DNA of 64,000 nt from Acidianus infernus (GCF_009729545.1 NZ_WFIY01000004.1:408001-472000); one strand, 5' to 3'; positions 52,386-62,426 are shown, counted from the first letter of the stretch. Numbers and translations: made by a program. The notes: a model not told the origin generated them from the letters alone.

Positions 52386-53781
52386 TGACACTTTTTTCTT
52401 TCAATTTCTTTAAATATTCATCTATTGATATTACCTCATTATTATCATCAACCACAAGACTGCCTGGATTACCTTTTCTACCTTTAAGTAAATACCATCC
52501 CACTAAAACCACCATTGTTGACGTTAGTATAACAATTGAGGCAATATCAGGTACTGAAATAGTTTCAGTGACTCCCCAAAGATTAAGTCCAGTAGCTATT
52601 AAGGGTATTATAGCATTAAATAATCCAAGTTGTCCAATTCTATAATAGAAGACGGGGACTCCAAATCCATCTATTATTCTACCAGATAACCATAATATAC
52701 CAGTTATGGCACTTATATCTGCAAATGCGGTGTTTATTCCAAGAAATATTACTGATAATACAGTTACCAATCCTGTTATACTTCCTACAAATATTGTAGC
52801 AATAACTGGTTCATGACTCTTATTTACCTTAGAAAATATTACTGGGGCCGATTTTTCTCTTGATAGATTGAATATTATTCTTGCAGCACCTAAAGTAGTA
52901 CCTATATTAGATGCAAATAGGCTATTTATCGACATTATTAATGCTATTAAAAGTGGTAATACACCAAAGGAATACATTTCATAAATTAACGGTTGTGGAG
53001 AGTTAGACAAAGCTGAAAGAGGTCCATTCCATAATGCTACTAGAGCATAAGTTCCTAGGAACATCGCAGTTCCGCCAATTAGTAATGATAACCACATTCC
53101 TAGTGTTACCGTCTTTGTAGGATTCTTAGCTTCTTCTCCCAAATAGGTAGCGGCTCCTGCTCCAGATATACTTACCATTGATAGAACAAACGCAGTTGCT
53201 AGATCATGAGCTGGAACATTACCAGGAGTTAGGTAGTTGAAATGAAAGCCTTTAGTAAGGGAAAATGCAAACATTGCTATTAGTAATGCAGCCTCAGCAG
53301 TTGCACTTATTGACACTATTTTTCCTAATACAAATTTTATATGAGAAAGGGATATAATTGTAGGATAAAGTATTGCTAAGAATATTATTATTCCTTCTTC
53401 TATTGGAGTCAATGATATACCAAATATTCCTAGAGATATAGATATAATAAGATAAGCAGTAATTGCGTTTACTGCGTTAAGGAATGAATAAGCAAATGCT
53501 TCTATAAGGGCCTCAAAGAAGGAAATTTTCTTACTCCTCCATGCGCTATAACCATAAGTGTAAAAGCCCCCTGCAGAAGCCAATTTTGAAGTATATCTTG
53601 TAAGCGTATAAATCCAAAGAGCACTGCCTAGCAAAGCAAGTAATGTGGTAAACACTACAGAGTAACCAGCGTAAAGAATTGCTGCAGTTGAAGTAGAAAC
53701 TACGCTACCTAGTGGTGCAGTAACGGCCATTGCTTGCCCATAGGCCTCTTTAAGTGAAATTGATCCTTTGCTGAGCCTCAT
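52378..53781 (-). CDS. APC superfamily amino acid/polyamine permease
   Basis: 467 residues with about twelve membrane helices. TM1 region AYGQAMAVTAPLGSVVSTSTAAILYAG (about 14-40) and TM6 region VSISGAGAATYLGEEAKNPTKTVTLGMWLSLL (about 198-229; G-A-x4-GEEAKNP is the APC hallmark) fit amino acid transporters. A short cytosolic C-terminus ends in charged residues. Its start lies 3 bp from a 15-bp element that recurs inverted upstream (see regulatory entries); substrate unknown. Confidence 0.88.
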   Translation of the reverse strand: MRLSKGSISLKEAYGQAMAVTAPLGSVVSTSTAAILYAGYSVVFTTLLALLGSALWIYTLTRYTSKLASAGGFYTYGYSAWRSKKISFFEALIEAFAYSFLNAVNAITAYLIISISLGIFGISLTPIEEGIIIFLAILYPTIISLSHIKFVLGKIVSISATAEAALLIAMFAFSLTKGFHFNYLTPGNVPAHDLATAFVLSMVSISGAGAATYLGEEAKNPTKTVTLGMWLSLLIGGTAMFLGTYALVALWNGPLSALSNSPQPLIYEMYSFGVLPLLIALIMSINSLFASNIGTTLGAARIIFNLSREKSAPVIFSKVNKSHEPVIATIFVGSITGLVTVLSVIFLGINTAFADISAITGILWLSGRIIDGFGVPVFYYRIGQLGLFNAIIPLIATGLNLWGVTETISVPDIASIVILTSTMVVLVGWYLLKGRKGNPGSLVVDDNNEVISIDEYLKKLKEKSVTT

Positions 53782-53784
53782 GAT

Positions 53785-53865
53785 CTCCCTTTAAGCTTTT
53801 CGGTCTTAAGAGATTATAAATTTTCCCTAAATTTTGCCCGTAAAATCCGCAAAGCTTAAAGGGAG
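53785..53865. repeat. 15-bp perfect inverted repeat flanking the transporter promoter
   Basis: CTCCCTTTAAGCTTT (53785-53799) and AAAGCTTAAAGGGAG (53851-53865) are exact reverse complements 51 bp apart. On the minus strand the proximal arm includes the AAAGGGAG ribosome-binding stretch directly before the transporter ATG. A minus-strand TATA-like box AATTTATAAT (about 53813-53822) lies between the arms. A third, partial copy AGCTTAAAGG is at 53889-53898. Either paired operators for a regulator that loops DNA, or, if transcription began upstream, a hairpin hiding the ribosome-binding site. Confidence 0.75.
53813..53822 (-). promoter_or_regulatory. TATA-like box of the APC transporter gene
   Basis: Minus-strand AATTTATAAT centred about 36 bp before the ATG at 53781. 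This predicts a short leader of about ten bases that carries the GGGAG ribosome-binding site, unlike the leaderless neighbours. Confidence 0.5.
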
Positions 53866-53950
53866 TACTCGATAAAAAATATTTTTTGAGCTTAAAGGTT
53901 TTCAAAAATATATTTAGATTTTATGGGGAATATTATAAAAAATATTAACT

Positions 53951-54280
53951 TTATGGAGATGTAGTCTGAGAAACTTTACTCTCTCCTAAAATTTCCATTA
54001 ATGACGATTTAAGTTCATCAAATCTAATTCTCATCTCTGGAGGAAAAGGTTTCTTAGGTTTTATCGACTCAAGCTTAGTTAGGGCTTCTTTAACTAGATT
54101 TATTACAGAATTAGGATCTTTTTCCGCATTATAATATGCCTTTTTTATTAGCTCTGATGCTTCATTAAAAATTTTTAAGTCATCTTCTGTTATTTCTCCA
54201 TCTTTTATCAAGAAAGTTTCCATATCAGATTTTACTAAAGGAAGTTGAAGGTCTATGATTCTCCAAAGTATATCTAGCAC
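53951..54280 (-). CDS. Small helical protein of unknown function
   Basis: 109 residues with GTG start at 54280, unrecognised. Helical and acidic (EDDLKIFNEASELIKKAYYNAEKDPNSVINLVKEALTKLESI), with a proline-rich turn KPKKPFPPEMR and a flexible end. It is transcribed towards the transporter gene, 169 bp upstream of it; that gap holds the inverted repeats, so it probably has its own transcript end. An alternative start is Met at 54223. Confidence 0.55.
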   Translation of the reverse strand: MLDILWRIIDLQLPLVKSDMETFLIKDGEITEDDLKIFNEASELIKKAYYNAEKDPNSVINLVKEALTKLESIKPKKPFPPEMRIRFDELKSSLMEILGESKVSQTTSP

Positions 54281-54380
54281 ATATTATAATAGAGCTAGTA
54301 AAATAAAGAATTTACTTTTTAGGAAAATGTTTCAAAGTCTTAACAAACGTTTTATTATCCTGCAACAAAGTAAAGATATT

Positions 54381-55139
54381 ATGCTTAAGGAAATTAGTTT
54401 ACTTGCATCAATTTTTGCAGGAATAACAATAGTTTTGGGCGGAATAGTTGAAGGATACGGATACGGATTATCGTTAGGAACAAATTGGCCTTATACTAGA
54501 GATATTATGCAATTAGCCGCAAAGAAAGATCCAGAGGCAATTCATAGAATTAGTGCAACAATTGTAGGTATCATTTCATTAGTATTCTTAATTCTAAGAT
54601 TTTCTGTAGTTAGCCTTGTAGGATTCCTAGGAGTTATTGCTACTGCATTATTAGGTATGGCAACGCTTTACGTTTTAGCAGGGAAACTACCAGCTGTGTT
54701 CCAAGGCCTTCATGATATAGCAGCATATAGTGTATTTGCAACGTATTTTGTAATTTTCTTAAAAGGATTTAACGTTAACATTATTCAATTCTTCTTATAC
54801 GCTGTATTACCTCCTCATTTCCTTTACTTCGTTATTTTCATGGGTGGAGTTGTTACTGGTATGAGGAAAATGAAGTTCCAAATAGGCGATGTTAGAAAGC
54901 CTAAGAATTGGTTACAAGGAGCTTGGTTAATTCATTCAGTATTGGCAGCAATATTTGTAATAGCCTTAATTTTAGAGGCTCTGTGGATACCTTTATTGTT
55001 AACAATTGCAGAAGTGGTAGTAGGATTATTAGTCTATGTAGGAGCAAATAAAAATCCAGTAAAGCCAGGAATCTCCGTTGGGCTTCACCAATTATTTTCT
55101 CTATTAATTGTTGCCTCACTAATATATTACGCACTATGA
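54381..55139 (+). CDS. ctaA: CtaA-like heme A synthase
   Basis: 252 residues from ATG 54381 with eight membrane helices. Histidines H55, H111, H185 and H236 fall in helices 2, 4, 6 and 8, the exact arrangement of the heme-binding residues of heme A synthase, which oxidises the heme O methyl group. Extracellular GGIVEGYGYGLSLGTNWP follows helix 1. I rejected the longer reading from 54255 because its extra 42 residues overlap the promoter (AAACGTTTTATTATCC, about 54345-54360) and are not membrane-like. Works downstream of CtaB (46.4 kb). Confidence 0.85.
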   Translation: MLKEISLLASIFAGITIVLGGIVEGYGYGLSLGTNWPYTRDIMQLAAKKDPEAIHRISATIVGIISLVFLILRFSVVSLVGFLGVIATALLGMATLYVLAGKLPAVFQGLHDIAAYSVFATYFVIFLKGFNVNIIQFFLYAVLPPHFLYFVIFMGGVVTGMRKMKFQIGDVRKPKNWLQGAWLIHSVLAAIFVIALILEALWIPLLLTIAEVVVGLLVYVGANKNPVKPGISVGLHQLFSLLIVASLIYYAL

Positions 55140-55166
55140 ATCAGTCGAGGTGCATTATCTCATCAA

Positions 55167-56999
55167 TCAACGTGTTGTGAACTCATCACCTAAATCTGAA
55201 AGACTATAGCCAATATTACCCTCGGCGTCCATATTATAATATTTTTTTAACATTGTTGCAACAGCAGTATAAAGTAATTCGTTCATTTGAGTTCTGTTTA
55301 TACCAAGAAGAGTAGATAAATATCCCCACGGTTTTCCTTGAAGTACCTTGCCTATTAATATCCACTCTTCTTCATCATAAAGCGACCAATCCCTTTTAGA
55401 ATCCCAAAAATACTTTAATGTTAATAAATGGATTCCATCCGCAGACGCTTCATAAGGACTCGTACCCTGTAGGAATGCAACAATTTTCGCTAAGTGTAAC
55501 TTACTCAAATTTATATCCTTATAAGCTTTATTTCCTCTTAACAATAGCTGTGCAACTTGCGGAGACATGTTGAAGTAAATATCGTGAATTGTGTTAAGTA
55601 ACTTTTCTTTAAATATAAAAGCAGAAATATCTACAATTCTCTTGGCAATCTCGCTTAAAGGCTTAATTACAACTACTGGAAAATCACCGTATTTCTCATT
55701 TCTTACAGGGGATACGTGTACTGGAATAAAGCCATTCTTTACCCAGAACTTTAATACCCTATAATCTCCCATGAAGCTTGAACCTATCCAATCTAAACCT
55801 TTTTCTCTTGCATCTTCTGTTACCATTTGAAGAATTTTACTACCTAATCCCTTATCTTGAAGTTCTGGGACTACTGCAATCCTTATTATTCTCCATCCCT
55901 TTAATTTTCCAAAATCCCTTAATCTTACATGCTTTAATAATCTATCCGGAATTAAATCACCGTCAAATGTTCCACCTCTTAATGCTAAATCTATCAAATT
56001 ATCTGGTAAGTCTCCTTCTTCTGACGTCTGAACAACAGCTAAATAAGAATCTCCAGAGTAAATTGTTTTTATTGAATGATGAACTCCATCTGCCATAATC
56101 ATTAAATCGTCTGGATTATTTCTATAGTGAGCAGAAACTAATATTCCATAAACTTGAAAGAGTTTGTTATCATTCATTAATAGTTCCTCTTTGTCTTGCG
56201 TTTCATAAAATGCTATAGAAATATCCTCTGGAAGTCTTTGGGGCTCAGGATTTAAAACTAGTGCATCATATAACCATTTTTCTATTGGATCGCCTTCAGC
56301 ATATCTTAAAGGTTTTTGCATTGTAAGTAATCTAACAGGAGCCTTTCTTTCCGAGATTATTTTTCTTAAATACCTAATGAAAGCCTTCCCTGAACCTTCA
56401 TAACCGTGAATCGTTGTAACTAGAACAACCTTCTTCCATTTCCTTAAAGCTAAGTCAATAAAATTAACACCTAATGCGGCAGCCTCGTCTATAACTAGTA
56501 TTCCTTTACTAGTTTCAACCTCAGATACAGCATCCGGAGGCTTATAATTTATTTCAAAATAGTCTCCACTTATTTCTCTTATAAATCCAGTATCTGAATT
56601 TTTTTCCTTATATTTTATCTTTAATACGTCCAAACCTTTCTTAGCGAATTCCATAATTTGCGACGCAGAGTACAATGAAGGAGCAGTTACTGTTACTTCT
56701 GTATCGTAGCCTTCGTCTAGATTTATCTTTATTATTCCAGCTAAACCTAAACCGGTTACGGCACTTTTACCTCTTCCTCTAGCTGCTGTTAGAGAAATTA
56801 CTCTTTTTCCTCCTCTTAATAAGAAGTAGAATTCTTCTAGGACTTTTATCTGGTCTTGACTTATTGCAAGCTCGTGAAGCTCTCTCGGCATCAAAGTCTT
56901 TTGAGGTATTTTTACTTCTTCCCTTTTTGTATTACCGACAAATGGCTTAGCTTTATAGCCTTCTTCATTAGCTATGAAAATTCCTTCATGCTCTTCTAT
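55167..56999 (-). CDS. tmcA: TmcA tRNA(Met) cytidine acetyltransferase, main part (after -1 frameshift)
   Basis: Acetylates C34 of elongator tRNA-Met and, in archaea, other RNA cytidines. This segment (610 codons if entered by frameshift at 56999; the first in-frame start-like codon is 56894) contains the RecD-like helicase P-loop TAARGRGKSA, DEAAALG Walker B and the GNAT acetyltransferase region VVPELQDKGLGSKILQMV, then a tRNA-binding C-terminal domain. The sequence upstream of 56894 is still coding-like (EEHEGIFIANEEGYKAKPFVG), so the protein begins in the other frame at 57475. Together they give 769 residues, normal for archaeal TmcA. Confidence 0.85.
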   Translation of the reverse strand: MEEHEGIFIANEEGYKAKPFVGNTKREEVKIPQKTLMPRELHELAISQDQIKVLEEFYFLLRGGKRVISLTAARGRGKSAVTGLGLAGIIKINLDEGYDTEVTVTAPSLYSASQIMEFAKKGLDVLKIKYKEKNSDTGFIREISGDYFEINYKPPDAVSEVETSKGILVIDEAAALGVNFIDLALRKWKKVVLVTTIHGYEGSGKAFIRYLRKIISERKAPVRLLTMQKPLRYAEGDPIEKWLYDALVLNPEPQRLPEDISIAFYETQDKEELLMNDNKLFQVYGILVSAHYRNNPDDLMIMADGVHHSIKTIYSGDSYLAVVQTSEEGDLPDNLIDLALRGGTFDGDLIPDRLLKHVRLRDFGKLKGWRIIRIAVVPELQDKGLGSKILQMVTEDAREKGLDWIGSSFMGDYRVLKFWVKNGFIPVHVSPVRNEKYGDFPVVVIKPLSEIAKRIVDISAFIFKEKLLNTIHDIYFNMSPQVAQLLLRGNKAYKDINLSKLHLAKIVAFLQGTSPYEASADGIHLLTLKYFWDSKRDWSLYDEEEWILIGKVLQGKPWGYLSTLLGINRTQMNELLYTAVATMLKKYYNMDAEGNIGYSLSDLGDEFTTR

Positions 57000-57475
57000 T
57001 TTTTTCTGAATCGTCTCTCATAAATATCTAGAATTTTACCATATCTTACTATAGAATTTCTAAACATTTTATTTTCAGTTAGATTATCTGTATATAGAAT
57101 TACTAGGCCGCCCCCTCTAGCTAAATCAACTAATCTTCCTATATAATTTGGTTGAAAATTATCTACAAGATCTAAAATAACTAGATCATATGTATTACCA
57201 AGATACTCATCCGTAGATGCATAATCCACGTCTTCAAATTTACCTTCTTTAAATAATTCTTTAATTATATTCCTTCTCTCCTTGGCTTTAGAAACCCAAG
57301 GGTGGAAAGCATAAATTACGCTGGGGCTTTGATTTACTTCAAGATAAGTCTTGATTGATGTTAATAAATCCTCAAGGTAATCCTTCTTTTCTATGTAAAC
57401 TAGGTTCCTATAATACTTCTCCTTTCCGTCCCACAAAGCTTTCTTTAGCTCTTCGTAAAACTCGTTCCTTTGCAT
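56996..57475 (-). CDS. tmcA: TmcA N-terminal domain (before frameshift)
   Basis: 159 codons matching the N-terminal domain of TmcA: YAFHPWVSKAKERRNIIKELF (about 54-74) and DLVILDLVDNFQPNYIGRLVDLARGGGLVIL (about 97-127). The frame stops at TAG right after TTC-AGA-AAA-AAA. One more A in the A7 run, or a -1 slip on A-AAA-AAA, continues into the larger TmcA segment. Start ATG 57475 is 3 bp from the mazG stop, so both share a message. If read as it stands this piece would be an inactive fragment. Confidence 0.82.
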   Translation of the reverse strand: MQRNEFYEELKKALWDGKEKYYRNLVYIEKKDYLEDLLTSIKTYLEVNQSPSVIYAFHPWVSKAKERRNIIKELFKEGKFEDVDYASTDEYLGNTYDLVILDLVDNFQPNYIGRLVDLARGGGLVILYTDNLTENKMFRNSIVRYGKILDIYERRFRKK

Positions 57476-57478
57476 AGC

Positions 57479-57724
57479 TTATAAGTTGTACTTTTTCCTT
57501 AAAGCTTCTTCTACATCAATATTTTCTAAGTTAGCTATTGATATCGCCCAAGCTATGACATCTGCGAGTTCTTCCTCAATTTTATTCTTTTCACCAGATA
57601 GGAGAGCTTCTGCTAGCTCTCCAACTTCTTCAGTAAACCACGTAAAAGTAGCGAAAACTCCTCTATCTTTATCCTTTTGTAAATACATTTCCTTTAATTT
57701 TTCTTGAGCTTCCTTAATTTCCAA
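57479..57724 (-). CDS. MazG-like nucleotide pyrophosphohydrolase
   Basis: 81 residues with the MazG helical signature: TWFTEEVGELAEALLSGEKNKIEEELADVIAWAISIANLENID (about 27-69; E-x2-E and E-x2-D metal pairs). Such short proteins hydrolyse nucleoside triphosphates, often damaged or house-cleaning substrates. Sits between an orphan gene (11-bp overlap) and tmcA (3-bp gap). Confidence 0.88.
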   Translation of the reverse strand: MEIKEAQEKLKEMYLQKDKDRGVFATFTWFTEEVGELAEALLSGEKNKIEEELADVIAWAISIANLENIDVEEALRKKYNL

Positions 57725-58073
57725 GACCTATTTCCCTCCTTATTATTGCTAAGTCTTCTTTCATTAACTTTACTTCGAATTTACCAAGTTCGTCAAATTT
57801 CTCGTTTACGAAAAATATGTCAATCTTTCCTGATCTCGATATGTTCTCTACGAACTCTCTATCAATGTAATATTCTATATATAGAGGATTTTGAGGATCA
57901 TCCTTTATTATATTCCTTAAAAGAACACTTCCTTTATCTCTATCCACTTCTATATCAACTGGAGCATTAAAATTCCTGGGCAAATCGTTTGTCATGCATA
58001 TTACATACTCCTCACAACATGTTAGACAAACTCCTTCCTTAAGCTCCTTTTTTGTTTCTTCTGGAATATTCAA
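57714..58073 (-). CDS. Unknown small protein with clustered cysteines
   Basis: 119 residues, unrecognised. Near the N-terminus GVCLTCCEEYVICMTND carries four cysteines within 11 residues (about 15-26), suggesting a metal site with only four ligands. The rest is alpha-beta (DIEVDRDKGSVLLRNII, KFEVKLMKEDLAII). First gene of the mazG-tmcA unit; a possible RNA-processing or nucleotide link is only guilt by location. Confidence 0.6.
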   Translation of the reverse strand: MNIPEETKKELKEGVCLTCCEEYVICMTNDLPRNFNAPVDIEVDRDKGSVLLRNIIKDDPQNPLYIEYYIDREFVENISRSGKIDIFFVNEKFDELGKFEVKLMKEDLAIIRREIGLGN

Positions 58074-58112
58074 GGCTTATACTTAATTACCTTTAGTGAA
58101 TTAAAAACATAC

Positions 58113-59543
58113 ATGATATCTGCAGTGGGTAAAAAAGTTGTAGCCACACAAAATTATATTGCAAGTTACGTTGGGGCAAAGATCTTGGAGAGCGGAGGGA
58201 ACGCATTTGATGCTTCTATAGCAATAAGTGCAGTATTATCAGTAGTTTTACCTCACACTAGTGGATTAGGAGGAGATGGGTTTATTTTAATAAAATCCTC
58301 CGAGGGCATAAAAGCTTACAACTCTTCCGGTTGGTCTCCTAAGAATTTAAAGGCTGAAAAGATTGACGAGAGAGATCCTAATTCAGTTGTAGTTCCAGGG
58401 CTAGCAGATCTGTGGAGATATTTACAAGAAAATTATACTACAATGGATCTTTTTGAACTCTTAAAACCAGCAATTTCTTTAGCAACAAACGGCTTTTATG
58501 TAGGAAGGGCTTTACATCATGCTATAATAACTTCTCCAAAATTTAATCCTCAATTTGAAAAGATATTTGGGAATAAGAGATTCGGAGATTTTATAAAACT
58601 ACCAAGGTTAGGTAGAATTCTTAAGGAGATTTCAAGAGATCCGAGAGAATTTTATGAAGGAAAGATTTCTCAGGAGATAGTAGAAGGTCTAAAAACTCAA
58701 GGAGTTCCTGTAGAGAGTGAGGACTTCTCTCAATTTCACGGTGAAGAAATTTCTCTCTTAAAGATTAAGTATAAGGATTATGATGTTTATGAATTTCCAC
58801 CAAATACTCAAGGATTAACGACGCTACAAATACTAAAAATGGTGGAATTATCTAGAATAAATAAATTACCCTATAATGATATTAAGAGAGTTAATAATCA
58901 TGTTAAAATTTCAATTTTAGCCTATGACGATAGGAATAAGTATATAGCTGATCCTAGATTCTATCAACCTCCCTCTTACTTACTAGATGAAGGATACTTA
59001 ATTCAGAAAATGACTACCGAAGGCGTTCCGGTTAACTTATATGATGGAGATACTACATTCTTTGTTGTATCAGATGGAGAAAATGAGGTAGGATTTATAC
59101 AAAGTTTGTTTTACCCATTTGGGTCTGGAATTATAGTGGACGACATCGTGTTTAACAATAGAGGATATGGATTTAAAGATGGAGTAAACAAGCCCGAAGG
59201 CAGAAAAAGGCCACTTCATACTCTTTCTATCCTGCTTGCAAGCAAAGATAATGAGGACTTAATAATAGGTTGTGCAGGTGGAGATTTAAGGCCGCAAATT
59301 CATTCTGAAGTATTTGAATATTATGCAGATTACTCAATGGAAATTGATGAGGCAGTTAATGCTCCTAGGTTCATGTACGTTAATGGCAAGGTCATTGCAG
59401 AGAAGAGACTAGGAATTCCAGCAACACAAACAGAGTATCTCTCAAGCGAAGTAGGAATTGTTCAAGCAATGAAAAGGAAAGGAAATGAATTTATAGCAGT
59501 TGCGGATCCTAGGAGTGAAGGTGTGGCTCTTCCGGTTCATTAA
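58113..59543 (+). CDS. ggt: Gamma-glutamyltransferase family protein
   Basis: 476 residues of the N-terminal-nucleophile hydrolase family. Motifs: NAFDASIAISAVLSVVLPHTSGLGGDGFIL (about 31-60), and the autoprocessing site at DGDTTFFVVSDGENEVGFIQSLF (about 308-330), where the Thr is the nucleophile after cleavage. No signal peptide, so it is probably cytosolic, unlike secreted bacterial enzymes. May act on glutamyl peptides or as a cephalosporin-acylase-like amidohydrolase. Its end overlaps the convergent kinase gene by 35 bp. Confidence 0.88.
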   Translation: MISAVGKKVVATQNYIASYVGAKILESGGNAFDASIAISAVLSVVLPHTSGLGGDGFILIKSSEGIKAYNSSGWSPKNLKAEKIDERDPNSVVVPGLADLWRYLQENYTTMDLFELLKPAISLATNGFYVGRALHHAIITSPKFNPQFEKIFGNKRFGDFIKLPRLGRILKEISRDPREFYEGKISQEIVEGLKTQGVPVESEDFSQFHGEEISLLKIKYKDYDVYEFPPNTQGLTTLQILKMVELSRINKLPYNDIKRVNNHVKISILAYDDRNKYIADPRFYQPPSYLLDEGYLIQKMTTEGVPVNLYDGDTTFFVVSDGENEVGFIQSLFYPFGSGIIVDDIVFNNRGYGFKDGVNKPEGRKRPLHTLSILLASKDNEDLIIGCAGGDLRPQIHSEVFEYYADYSMEIDEAVNAPRFMYVNGKVIAEKRLGIPATQTEYLSSEVGIVQAMKRKGNEFIAVADPRSEGVALPVH

Positions 59544-60417
59544 TACAACCAGCTTTATCAAAGGCTATTAATAAAGCACCAAATTCTGGGCTTTTCTTTT
59601 TATCTAATGCTATTATACCTTCTTTTTTCAACAAGTCTACAACATAAGATTTAAACAGTTTAGATGAGAACATACCCCCACTCATATAAGCAGTCTTTAT
59701 TCCTAATTTCTTAGAAATATAAATAGCGTTATTGCTAATTTCTTTTGCAGCTAAGTAAAATAGCTCTTGAGCTTTCTTATCTCCTTTATTTGCTGCAATA
59801 TCTACTACCTGGGCTAAAGAAGCAATTTCCTCAATCTTATGCCCCTCATGATAAGCCCATTTTATTAAATCGTCTAGACCGCTGGCAGAAAGCTTTTGTA
59901 ATATTAAATCAGCTAACAACGTTTTTTCTTCTCTTCCATCAAGCATTTTTACTAAAAGCCTTAGTGCCTTTCTTCCTATCCAATAGGCAGAACCTTCATC
60001 CGATAATAACCAACCTGCTCCTCCTACCCTCAGTCTTCTTTTTCCATCATATCCCATCACTACGCTTCCGGTTCCAGAAATTATTATAATCCCAGGCTTA
60101 CCTCTAGTCTCTGCATAAAGAGAAATAAAAGAATCGTGCTCTATAATAGTATCCTTAGCCAAATCTTTAAGAGCTGAAGAAAGAACTTCATAATCATATT
60201 TAGAATCTAAGCCTGCTAAGCCTATGCAGGCTACGTCTGGCTTCAATCCTTTTGTTGACTTATAAATCGCATCCCTTATATTATTAACAGCGTTCTCTAA
60301 TCCAACATTGTGGAAATTCCCTGGGCCAGATTCCCCAATTCCAATGAATTTTCCTTCACATGTATATGCTATTGAAATAGTTGAAGTTCCTCCAGCGTCT
60401 ACACCTACAAGAATCAT
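59509..60417 (-). CDS. ATP-dependent hexokinase / N-acetylglucosamine kinase (BadF/BcrA fold)
   Basis: 302 residues of the ASKHA fold. Phosphate-1 VGVDAGGTSTISI (about 4-16), IGLAGLDSKYDYEV (about 65-78), phosphate-2 ISGTGSVVMGYDG (about 113-125), VGGAGWLLSDEGSAYWIGRKALR (about 131-153) and adenosine motif YMSGGMFSS (about 244-252). It resembles the broad-specificity hexokinase structurally characterised from Sulfurisphaera tokodaii (ST2354), which phosphorylates glucose, glucosamine and N-acetylglucosamine. Confidence 0.87.
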   Translation of the reverse strand: MILVGVDAGGTSTISIAYTCEGKFIGIGESGPGNFHNVGLENAVNNIRDAIYKSTKGLKPDVACIGLAGLDSKYDYEVLSSALKDLAKDTIIEHDSFISLYAETRGKPGIIIISGTGSVVMGYDGKRRLRVGGAGWLLSDEGSAYWIGRKALRLLVKMLDGREEKTLLADLILQKLSASGLDDLIKWAYHEGHKIEEIASLAQVVDIAANKGDKKAQELFYLAAKEISNNAIYISKKLGIKTAYMSGGMFSSKLFKSYVVDLLKKEGIIALDKKKSPEFGALLIAFDKAGCINEPEEPHLHS

Positions 60418-60469
60418 AGAATATATTTTAATTTATAAGAAAAAAGTTTTCCTAATCATACCATTAACG

Positions 60470-60477
60470 TTTTTATT
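60470..60477 (+). promoter_or_regulatory. TATA-like box of agl3
   Basis: TTTTTATT, centred about 26 bp before ATG 60499, supports that start and a leaderless transcript over the in-frame ATG at 60478. Confidence 0.5.
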
Positions 60478-60498
60478 ATGTTAAGTTATGAAGTATTG

Positions 60499-61656
<1,158 letters not shown>

Positions 61657-61666
61657 TTATTTTCAA

Positions 61667-62425
61667 TTATATTCTATAAAATGAATATTTAAGAGCTTCA
61701 TAATAATGTTCTGGATCTCCTACGTTAAGCCATTTTTCCTTCTCTAAAAGTATGGCATAAATTTCTCCTCCTTGATCTAGAATTTTCTTTATCCCATAAG
61801 TTAGTTCTAATTCTCCCTCGTAATTATCTACCTCTTTTAAAGCCTTAAATATACTTGGTTTAAAAATATAAACTGCAGATATAGCTAAATTCGAAAAAGG
61901 ATTTTTTGGTTTCTCTTGAGCATCTATTATTCTGTATAGTTTATGATTTAGAAATATACCTTTTTCTTCCGCTTTTACAATACCATATCTGAATGGGTTC
62001 TCAACTTTCCTTAATAACAAGACTCCTTCTGGTTTATTTTGCTCGTATAATTCTGAAGCTTCTAAATATCCTCCAGTAAGAATCCCATCATCTGCGTGCA
62101 CGAAGAAAGGTTCATTATAAATAAAATTTTCTGCTCTTAGTACAGCATCTCCAAAACCTTTAGGTTGCTCTTGAAAAACAAAAGTCACTCCTCTTCTTTC
62201 ATATAAATAATCCATTAGTAATTTACCATGCTTCCCTACTACAATACAGAAACTGTTAACTCCGACAGAAGATAAAGACGACATTATTAAATCTATTATA
62301 GGTCTCATTACTCTTTTTCCATCTTCTTGTTTAAAAAGAGGTAAAAGGGCTTTTGGCAAAACTGACGTAATATAACGCATTCTACTACCTTTTCCAGCAG
62401 CAGTTATTACTGCTTTTCTTATCAT
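61667..62425 (-). CDS. Sugar-1-phosphate nucleotidyltransferase (UTP-glucose-1-phosphate type)
   Basis: 252 residues. N-terminal ITAAGKGSRMRYITSVLPKALLPL (about 7-30; G-x-G-x-R and K) is the nucleotide-binding motif. FVFQEQPKGFGDAVLRAENFI (about 80-100) and ILTGGYLEASE follow, in the GalU/RmlA-like pattern; the QxPxGxGDAV sequence favours UTP:glucose-1-phosphate. Probably supplies UDP-glucose for UDP-sulfoquinovose. One base separates it from the aldolase gene. Confidence 0.85.
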   Translation of the reverse strand: MIRKAVITAAGKGSRMRYITSVLPKALLPLFKQEDGKRVMRPIIDLIMSSLSSVGVNSFCIVVGKHGKLLMDYLYERRGVTFVFQEQPKGFGDAVLRAENFIYNEPFFVHADDGILTGGYLEASELYEQNKPEGVLLLRKVENPFRYGIVKAEEKGIFLNHKLYRIIDAQEKPKNPFSNLAISAVYIFKPSIFKALKEVDNYEGELELTYGIKKILDQGGEIYAILLEKEKWLNVGDPEHYYEALKYSFYRI

Positions 62426-62426
62426 T

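Noticed and set aside
54255..54380. 42-residue N-terminal extension of the CtaA-like protein
   Set aside because: It is polar, overlaps the divergent small gene and contains the probable TATA box; eight helices are complete from ATG 54381.
55778..56098. Leu-rich open frame antisense to tmcA
   Set aside because: Leucine-rich shadow of the lysine/glutamate-rich opposite strand, not a membrane protein.
56895..57475. tmcA called as a plain pseudogene
   Set aside because: Apart from the single A7 shift both frames are intact and conserved, so recoding or a sequence error explains it as well as gene death.
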